A stretch of DNA of 41,106 bases, from NCBI GenBank assembly GCA_037179335.1, contig JAKZHN010000072.1, forward strand, positions 1 to 41,106. The letters are read 5' to 3'. Both the position numbers and the translations under genes were made by a program. A model generated the notes under the pieces. The model worked only from the letters and a program-made list of their open reading frames with translations. It made no database searches and was not told the DNA's origin. Shown here one piece after another: positions 33,961 through 41,106 of the stretch; within the stretch, counting starts at the first letter, position 1; each line of letters opens with the position of its first letter. The stretch is from Cyclaneusma minus. Lineage: Eukaryota > Ascomycota > Leotiomycetes > Marthamycetales > Marthamycetaceae.

Positions 33961-34119
33961 CCAGATTTATTGCAGTTATCGAGCCTGACTGCCCTGACGA
34001 AGTCTCACTTCTGGCACTGAATTGCGGGCCATATATCCATTGACTCGTTTTCAATCTGCAGTCATTTATGTTTTTTTTTTTTTTTCCACAAATTTCAACC
34101 TGAATATCAGGTATACATC

Positions 34120-34188
34120 CTAAACGTCCAGATCAAACGGCGAGGGGCATAAAATCGATTCCAGCCATGAATTTAAAAACGCCTTCAT
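34120..34188 (-). pseudogene. Relic of an amino-acid transporter last exon
   Basis: On the minus strand 23 codons read MKAFLNSW ... CPSPFDLDV and a stop. This lines up with the last exon of the transporter gene at 35063-34990 (MIEAFKNPELNSFSC ... SPLNLDS), and the DNA just past the stop (CATCCTA) is also shared. The upstream exons are absent here, so this is a detached 3' fragment of a duplicate copy. Confidence 0.65.
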
Positions 34189-34989
34189 TCTCCGAAGCAG
34201 CGACTTCGAATGGCGACGACTTTCAGCTAGCAACGATCGAACTCATGGCACATATCCGAATTCGGAATCACGACGATTTCTTTCAGCCTATGTTCCAACA
34301 ATAATGAACTCCTCCTCGGCCGTCATTCTCAATATCCATGACCACATCTCCCAGTTGACTCCTTCTCTGGCAAATCTTCCCATATCCCGCTCACTTCTGT
34401 GCAAGATCCTCTCTTCCGTCGACCATTTTGCGGTGCATACAAAACACCATCATTACAACTATGAGTCGGCCTGTGGTTTACTAGGTTCTTTTGTCTAGGG
34501 AACAGGTTATCTGAGCCCACATGCTCCAGGATACATACTACACACCAGACCAACAACTTCTCTGAGGCTTCTCTGCCTCTGCTTTCTGGCTTCTGTCATT
34601 TCCCCGTGCGAGCCAGCGCAGCGACCAGGGGGTTCTGGGGGGCTTGCCCCCCGAAATCAAAGAAGTACCTGGAATCTCTGGCATGTAGCGGGTTCTAAAT
34701 CTCGACGTATCCCAATTAATGCTGCCCAGTCTTCCCGATATTCGGGATTCAGTCGTCTTGCAAATTTCAATCATCAAGTGTTGCAGCAGAACTGCGGAAG
34801 GGATTCGGAACAATTTGAATATCTGAGCCGATGCACTATCCCAAAATCATCGCTGGACGCTAGAGTCTAGACTCACTCAATCACTGACCAGCCATGAAGT
34901 AAATCGCCAATTCGCGATGACATCTGCCTTCCCCTGCTGCAAATACTGATTTGGGAAAAGGGGGCGATGACTGCACACGCACAAACATC
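34189..34989. other. Gap between relic exon and transporter gene
   Basis: No gene is recognised. A perfect GC stem (GGGGGGCTTGCCCCCC) lies at 34637-34652. The rest is the 3' side of the transporter gene. Confidence 0.45.
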
Positions 34990-37218
34990 CTAACTGTCCA
35001 GATTGAGCGGCGAGCGGCACGAAAACGAGTTCAGCTCTGGATTCTTGAATGCCTCAATCATACCTATGATAGATTAGCATCCATTCATCAACTCAGAACA
35101 TAGCCCGGGAATCTACTCACCCTCAATTGATGCGTACAATCCAAGACCACACATTGAAAGTGATGCCAGAAAGTAAATGGTATGCCAGATGTTGATGGTA
35201 ACTTGGAACCAGCCACCGCTGAAGAAGCCGCGCACCCACCGACGGACACCGACAGATGTTCGAATTACCTGTCCTGTGACTGGATCAAAACCGTCTCCTT
35301 CGCGCATCACATTCTTCTGAATGTCGAAACCAAGGGCGAAGAATGGCGGAAGAGTGTAGGTGAGATTCAGGAGAAATCCAGCAGACATGACACCCACGAA
35401 ACCGAAGTAGTCAGGAATAGCCGCTGCGATGATGAAGGCTATGATCCACCAGATTGGAACGATGGAAGCGTAGAAGAGCTTTCCTCTTCGAGTGACTAGT
35501 GGGGGTGCATTGAAAATGTCCATGAGAACGTTGTTGTAGAATACCTTGATGCCGATGTTTCCGTAAAGTCCAGCGGAGATCAGAGCGGCGATTAAAGATA
35601 TCATGTTGCCCGCGGTTTGCCACCCGTAAACGCTGACTCCCTGGTAACTTGGGTTGAAGCTGTATTGTCCCTGGAAGTGGTATACGTAGCATCCATAGAC
35701 GAGATAGACTGTGCAGATAAATAGTTGAGCTCCCCACATGGCTTTGAGGAAGTCTGTGGGTCGTCTCATTTCTGCAAGAAATTCCACGAAAAGCTTTGGG
35801 GGTTTGTCAGATGGGTTGAGATAGATTGAGATAGATCGAGATATCACGAGATACAGTGGGAGGGAAAATTTCTGAATACGGTCTGCACTCTCTGGATGAT
35901 AATGAATATCTCGAATAACCAGGAATACTCCCAATTACTGGGAATATTCCCGGTGATTTGGGACATCCCAAGTGATCTGGGACATAATACATCCAAGGAG
36001 TTGTATTCCGAGTGATTGGGAATATTGTCACCCGTTGATCTCACCCGTATTCAGACTCTCTTTCATTGCACCGTAGATCGTGATAAATACAGAGAAAAGG
36101 AATGGACAACTCACCTGCGCTCCGGCATAGGCTAAAACACCCGAAAGTAAGCCATTGAGTGAGCCCACGAGGCCATTCGGAGGAAGCCAGTTGTAATGAA
36201 TAATGTCTGGGTACACGCCATTCACCGGTGTGATTGTATCTGCGTCCACGGCGCTTCCAGCAGATCCTAGAGTTGCGATTGCGTAGTTTGGAGGTGAATG
36301 CGCCATGAAACCCATTGTCAGGAAAATCACCAGCAAATTTAGCCACACAGCAAGGTTTGCGACCCATCCATATGCTTTGAGAGTTCGGATTTGTGTCAAG
36401 AAAAACCCGGCGCAGACGAATAAGACTGGGCAGACGACGTAGCAGAGCCTGAATCTCGAGACTTGGGAAATTCCCTCGCCGAATTGAATCGTGACTTGAC
36501 CGAGGATGAGGAGTAGACCGATTGCCTGCATGATGTTTGTGACATATCGAGCTGTCGTGCCCCAAGTTCTGAAACCGAGGTCGCCATAGTTTCGTGCTGG
36601 AAATTCGTAGCTGTCGACACCGAGGAAGACGCGGTAGATGAGGTATCCAGAATAGCCGGCCATGAACCCGAAGACGATGTATAGAATGATGCCTGGTGTC
36701 GTTAGATGTGCCGATGAAAGCGTGGGACGGTTTACTCACCTGGCCCCCAACCAAGAGTTCCCATCGCAAATCCCACGCCATATGGTCCCAGGATATCAGT
36801 AGTGATCAAGTAGAAGCCTTCCGCTGTCAGTGAGGCCTTCAAGAATTCGGCTGTACTCACAAGCACCCCAAGATGCCGTTCTGAATGCGCGACTTGCATT
36901 TGTCCATTCTTCGTCTGAAATTTGGGCCCTGGCCTCAGGACTGCCAAACTCATCGGGCGAGAGGTGCGTCACAGGTCCAGAAACATGCTGTGCATTCTTC
37001 TCTCGAAGCACAATGTGCCGCCAGCTAGTTTTCGGGGCCTCAAACCTCTTTTCCTCCTCTCTTGTCCTCTGCGCATAGTAGTGGTATTCCTCGAAGCAAA
37101 CGTCCGGATCGTGGATTTTGCGAGCTTGTGGCTTGATGTAGGTGCTTACTTCGTGGATTGAGGGAGCTTTCTTGGAGCTCGCAGTGAGATCGAGGCTGGG
37201 AGCGGTTTTCTCTGCCAT
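34990..37218 (-). CDS. Amino-acid permease of the AAAP family (Aa_trans, fungal neutral amino-acid type)
   Basis: Plasma-membrane amino-acid transporter. Five exons: 37218-36861, 36817-36740, 36692-36115, 35793-35121 and 35063-34990. All phases agree and the product is 586 residues. About 115 N-terminal residues are hydrophilic. The membrane domain starts around residue 118 (CFYLITTDILGPYGVGFAMG) and has about 11 hydrophobic segments, including LLLILGQVTIQFGEG, LCYVVCPVLFVCAGFF, the LFVEFLAEMRRP loop after intron 3, YYVYHFQGQYSFN-like sequence and WWIIAFIIAAAIPDYFG. The protein ends PLNLDS. Intron 1 is only 43 nt (or 37 nt with an earlier CAG); I chose 43 because the join matches the family better and the neighbouring HRI1-like gene has a 44-nt intron. 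Intron 3 (35794-36114, 321 nt) contains a MITE and would be 99 nt without it. Substrate is unproven. Confidence 0.92.
35852..36075. mobile_element. MITE-like element, copy E (inside a transporter intron)
   Basis: 224 bp with TA ends. The left end reads TACAGTGGGAGGGAAAATTT then CTGAATACGG; the right end on the other strand reads TACGGTGCAATGAAAGAGAG then TCTGAATACGG. Internal 19-bp units include GGAATACTCCCAATTACTG and GGAATATTCCCGGTGATTT. It lies wholly within intron 3 of the transporter gene and leaves the splice sites intact. A short GAGATAGATTG-type tandem repeat adjoins it at about 35818-35851. Confidence 0.88.
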
Positions 37219-38492
37219 TTTCCTCGAAGCAAAGCAAAAAGACTCTTGATCGCCAGGATGGAGGGGATGATGGGAGTACGAGTCTGCAAGGAGAATGCCA
37301 CCTACACTTCCGAACAGCCTACCTGCATTTCAGCTCCAGGATACTCACTGTGATATGCCGCATTCAGACATGGTCTGATTGGCTTTCGGAGATCTCCCTG
37401 CCGTGCCCCATGGTATCTTGTACATAGTACGTGGAAACAAGCTCGTAGGGTGTCGGGCGAAGCTTCGGGACTGGGGGGTTCATTGGACGATCGGAACACT
37501 ATCACCTTCCTGATAAGGACTGGGTCTCAGGTGATGGAAACTCGACGCTCCGATGTTGGAGAAGTGAGAAGCAACTGACGACTTGCACTGAATTTTTGTG
37601 AGCGTTGAGAACGAGAGTTTCTCCGACAGTTCGGTCACCCCACTTAAACTTCTGAGGCCCGAGCTCCTCATCGATAAGCTGATAAAAGCCTCGCCGCGAT
37701 CATGAACTCGACGACACCCTGAGTCTGCTTTATTGTGGATAAATAGGGAATTAGTTGAGACTCGAGAAAGGGCACGCGGCCGCCGAGGAAAATCGCATGA
37801 GCGCAGATCGGGTATAAATTCGTTTATTTATCGGGGACTCGGAGGCGAAATTTCCTGGAGTTTTCGTCTGGACTTACGGAATCTTAACTCCGGACGACTC
37901 CTCGAGCAAACAAACGCAACGAATTTCCGTGGCAGAAGATGGCGGCAGAAAAACTCGTAGAAGGCTTTCTGAGACGACGGACATGATTGCGTCGATATTT
38001 TCTCAGTGTTTACAAGCCATGGGCTTATATGCTATTATTACGTGAGGGCGATAGGCAGTTCCTGGCGCGATTAGTCAGCTTGGAATCGGGCTTGATTTCG
38101 ATAAGTCACTTAATCGTGGGCCCTTTTCCCACCACGCAGTTCTGTGAAACATCCTGGAAGAACTGACCACACTTCTGCGGCTAGCATTCGCTGCCTTCAC
38201 TGGCAAAATTGCGCTCCCACCAACGAAGAAGCATCTGATAGACTTCTCCTGACGATTACAGCAGCGTCTACCTCGAGTCACCAGCGTCCAGCATCCTCAG
38301 CCGAGTAGCTGTTCAAGCTTCACCCTGTAACCCCAGTGAGTTCCGGCTCGTGTTTGAGCTCTAGATTGCTAGCAGAACCCAGGGGCAAGATCGTAGACTA
38401 ATCCAACTGCGTTCAGCTTGCTCTGCCAAGCAATTCTCTCTTCATTCCACACAAGCTGACTTTGGGCCGCGGATTCAACAGATGGAAGAAAT
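37219..38492. promoter_or_regulatory. Divergent promoter region between transporter and HRI1-like genes
   Basis: The two genes are transcribed away from this 1.27-kb interval. Small open frames (under 80 codons) lie on both strands with no recognisable content. A GATA-type or other regulator site could not be assigned with confidence. Confidence 0.45.
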
Positions 38493-39287
38493 ATGGTCAA
38501 GCCTTTCATCTCTGTTCGCAAGTCAATCAAGTGGGGAGTATGTAGTCATTCCAAGTCTCATATTATGCTGATGAAATTCAGAATGACGCACCGTTCGAAA
38601 ACACTGAGTAGGTCAGCTCCTGTTTTTCGCGGCAAGACTACAGGCTAACTTGGCAGCACCGTCGTATTGACATCTCCCAAACGCTTCTACGTTGATATTC
38701 GAATCTTCAAGTCCGCGAAATCCGAACCGATCCAAAGCATGACGAAAGATGGTCTCCACCAGGGAAATCTCCTCAAATACACCGAGACGCCAGAAATTGA
38801 ATGGGCATTCTGCGGGACTTCAGTTTCAACATCTGGGAAGGACGGAGGCCCGAGTCACACAGTCTGGACCCACTGGGTTGATAGCAGGACTGGTGAGACG
38901 GACGAGGGGTTTATGTGGGATCTTCCAAGCGGGGATGTCTTCGAGAAGGGTTCGATGGCTCATCCGGAGACTGGGGAGGTCACGGCTTACGAGGAGATCT
39001 GGCGTGACGTTGAATTGGAGGCTGCGTCGAGTGGTGTCGTCATGAAGGTCGAGAAGGGAGATGTGAAGGGGATGTATGTTGAGATTGATCAGACGGCGCA
39101 GGGGATTCTGTTGATTTCTGGCAGGATCGTTTTCGCGCGGTGGTATGGCAAAGGAGATGGATCGAGGATGTTGGCGGTGGGAAGTGACAAGGAGATCGCT
39201 ATGTTTCCGTCTGAGCATTGTGTTGAGTCGGAAGGGGAGGCCTTTGAAGCCGGGGGGCTGGAGTGGGTGTGCGTGGAGAGGTTTTAG
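38493..39287 (+). CDS. HRI1-like protein
   Basis: Conserved fungal protein named after an interactor of the casein kinase Hrr25 in yeast; its structure is a pair of beta-barrels and its precise role is unclear. Three exons: 38493-38537, 38582-38607 and 38657-39287. The introns are 44 nt (GTATGT ... ATTCAG) and 49 nt (GTAGGT ... TGGCAG), giving 233 residues. The start MVKPFISVRKSIKWG and the join into NDAPFENTDTVVLTSPKRFYVDIRI match the family's opening: a short first strand, then VVLTSP and VDLRI-like motifs. Later family-like segments are EWAFCGTSVST, HTVWTHWVDSRT, DEGFMWDLPSGDVFEKGSM and EIWRDVE. The final exon ends WVCVERF. All the small exons are needed for this match. It is the last gene before the telomere, about 1.7 kb from the TTAGGG repeats. 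Confidence 0.88.
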
Positions 39288-39819
39288 ATGGTGAGTCTGG
39301 AGTGCATTGCGACATGAATTTCACATGCAACTTCTTCTGCGAGCCTTCTCGGCGTATCTTTCCCTCCCCTAGTCCCTACGCTTAGTATCTGTCTTTCTGG
39401 AATATCGCCCGGGAAGTGAGATAAAGTCACAAATAACAAAGCTTCCAAGGCTAGTCTCTTTATTTCATCGCCTAATTTTCATATTAATTGCTCCACTACG
39501 CCTTCCGATAGACAAGCTGTAAGCTTTCCAGCATTTTCTATTTCCTCGTATCACGGCAACATTGACATGAAGTTTGTCTGTGAACGGTCTGATGGCAACA
39601 GGTGGAAGTCACTGGATTGTTTAGACTCGGGATTGTTTGTAAATGTCTGGGCAACTTCTACTGGCACACCCGAGTCGCTGCAATCTCGTAGACCCCGACC
39701 GGAGACAAATCGAGCGAGTGTCTGGGCGACGAGATTGAATTCTCTAAAAAAGGGATTTTCGAGCGCCGTAGGCGCGAAGGATGTGTTGACGGCGGTGGGT
39801 AAGCCAGATCGCAGTAAAG
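39288..39819. other. 3' flank of the HRI1-like gene
   Basis: No gene is recognised; one open frame of 98 codons (39567-39863) runs into the adjacent hairpin and is probably chance. Confidence 0.5.
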
Positions 39820-39879
39820 TTATTTGTCCCTCACCGCCAACCGCCGATAGGCGGTGGCGGTGAGAAAAGGGACAAATAA
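39820..39879. repeat. Large inverted repeat at the edge of the AT-rich block
   Basis: The left arm TTATTTGTCCC + TCACCGCCA (39820-39839) is matched on the other strand by TGGCGGTGA ... GGGACAAATAA (39855-39878). The right arm has five extra bases (GAAAA), and a smaller GCCGATAGGC palindrome fills the loop. AT-rich DNA begins immediately after. It may be the terminal inverted repeat of an element, or two such ends meeting. Confidence 0.75.
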
Positions 39880-40790
39880 ATAGTTCCAGTTCTATTTATT
39901 TTTTTAATTATAAATATAATATTTATATATTTTAAAATATGCAAGGCAATATTTAAAAAAGCCTTTTAAATTACTATTAGCAGATATTTAGCTATTGACG
40001 GATTAATGGCCGTTAAGTTTAATTAATAGATTTAAATTTTTAAATAAGCAATTTGAATAATAATCGCTATATATATTTTCAAATTTTATTTTATTTATTG
40101 GTTTTTAAATATATTTATTTCATTTAAAAAAATATTTTAAATAATATCCCTATGCTATTATATATTAAAATTTAAAAGCTAAATTTTATATTATTTAATT
40201 TTTATTTTAAGGGTGTTTTTTAGCGTTTATTTATTAATTTTTGCAATAATCCATTTTGCGAATTGTATTTCAAATAAGCGAATTTATTTATAGCAATATT
40301 AATTAATAAAAATTATATTTTTAATATAATTTCTAGTAATATTAGCAAATTAAAAGGATTTTTATTTGCTATTGCTTTTTGCCAATTGGATTTTATAATT
40401 ATAATATTGCTTTTTTATATTTTTAAATATAATTTAAATATTTATATTAAAATATTAAAAAAACTTTATTTTTTGTATTTTGGTATTAATTAAAAAATTA
40501 AGCAAATCATATTTGTTTTTATTAAATTTGCTTTAATTTTGTTTTTAGCTAATAGATATTAATTCGCTAAAAAAAATGTATTGCATTAAACTGTTTTAAA
40601 TAAATGCTATATATTATATATTATTAGCTATTATAGGCCGGCTACATGCAAATATAATAAATTTATAGCTATTAATATCTAATATATTTTCTTAATTAAA
40701 ATATTTCCGTTTTTTATATAGGCTAAAATTAAAACAAAATATATATATTATAGCAAAAACATAATAAGGCGGCTTTTATATTTTTTTAAT
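39880..40790. repeat. AT-rich subtelomeric block (RIP-like)
   Basis: It has the same composition as the left block: almost only A and T, stops in all frames, and remaining C/G mostly as GpC. It is presumably a mutated transposon or subtelomeric repeat; it is not identifiable by eye. Confidence 0.8.
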
Positions 40791-40985
40791 TTATAATTCA
40801 CTACCCAAATTAGGCTTAGCGCTGGCCTAATTCGGTCACCTCCCTACCTTTCCGGTCAGCAAATACCAAATTCGCTATCCAAATCCTTAATCGGAAAACT
40901 AACCAGCGCATTAGAAACTAGGGGTAAAATGCGTGAAAAAAAAAACACACCAGATAAATAAAAAATATATACAATCAAGAAGGGG
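40791..40985. other. Telomere-adjacent sequence with a palindrome
   Basis: About 195 bp of more mixed composition next to the telomere. It includes a 23-bp palindrome ATTAGGC-TTAGCGCTG-GCCTAAT at about 40809-40831 and a poly-A run near 40937-40946. It is probably a subtelomeric repeat shared with other chromosome ends, which is inference. Confidence 0.5.
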
Positions 40986-41106
40986 TTAGGGTTAGGGTTA
41001 GGGTTAGGGTTAGGGTTAGGGTTAGGGTTAGGGTTAGGGTTAGGGTTAGGGTTAGGGTTAGGGTTAGGGTTAGGGTTAGGGTTAGGGTTAGGGTTAGGGT
41101 TAGGGT
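40986..41106 (+). repeat. Telomere, (TTAGGG)n
   Basis: About 20 perfect TTAGGG units run to the end of the window. The G-rich strand runs 5' to 3' outwards, so this is a true chromosome end at the right side and not an internal telomere-like repeat. Confidence 0.98.

Noticed and set aside
34637..34652. GGGGGGCTTGCCCCCC stem as a transcription terminator
   Set aside because: Hairpin-plus-T terminators are bacterial; in this fungal context it is only a GC palindrome of unknown meaning.
18840..36075. CRISPR-like array, because of regularly spaced GGAATATTCC cores
   Set aside because: The organism is a fungus, units are contiguous 19-bp degenerate repeats without unique spacers, and they lie within TIR-bounded elements.
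36824..36860. A 37-nt version of transporter intron 1 ending at the first CAG
   Set aside because: Shorter than the 43-nt alternative and it would add two residues (Ser-Glu) where the family usually runs straight into FYLITTDILGP.

Overview
The window is the end of a chromosome of a filamentous ascomycete. The evidence is about 20 copies of TTAGGG at the right edge, short GT-AG introns (about 43-120 nt, several with CTGAC/CTAAC-like branch sites), typical fungal gene families, and very AT-rich blocks (1-3530 and 39880-40790) of the kind left by RIP-like mutation of transposons. A Dothideomycete- or Leotiomycete-like genome fits, but this is inference.

Layout from left to right: AT-rich mutated repeat DNA with microsatellites (1-3530); a rhodanese + protein tyrosine phosphatase gene (4686-7606, +); a PHO80-type cyclin (8896-10085, -), divergent from an ARMC8/Gid5-like armadillo protein (11234-14401, +); a small signal-anchored or secreted protein (15791-16312, +); an FabG-like SDR oxidoreductase (17343-18453, +); a decayed island (18840-23570) with two pseudogenes and three copies of a MITE-like element; a very large coiled-coil/disordered protein gene (23939-29094, -); a secreted or type I membrane protein (30641-31636, -); another MITE copy and a relic exon; an amino-acid transporter carrying a MITE in one intron (34990-37218, -); an HRI1-like gene (38493-39287, +); then AT-rich subtelomere and telomere.

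The most notable observation is in the large minus-strand gene. Its reading frame is interrupted by two UGA codons, at 25280-25282 and 24203-24205. Both are followed immediately by CUA, the known high-readthrough context UGA-CUA, and the frame stays open for 358 and then 87 more codons with coding-like content. The gene may therefore make three nested products (about 1198, 1557 and 1645 residues) by tandem stop-codon readthrough. Its re-derived N-terminus, from a separate small exon, begins MGSSNSK, a good N-myristoylation signal. An alternative intron exists for the first stop but I found none for the second.

The second notable observation is a family of about 225-275 bp elements. They have TA-flanked terminal inverted repeats of Tc1/mariner style (TACAGT...TCTGAATACGG) and are filled internally with a degenerate 19-bp repeat (consensus GGAATATTCCCAATTACTT). 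One copy sits in an exon, and removing it at the TA restores the frame across the insertion point. Another sits in an intron of the transporter gene.

The genes do not form a pathway. They are ordinary single genes of a chromosome arm (signalling, cyclin, ubiquitin-ligase scaffold, metabolism, transport), interrupted by transposon-derived decay and running unusually close to the telomere. Exon joins were derived by eye from splice signals and frame continuity. No database search was possible.
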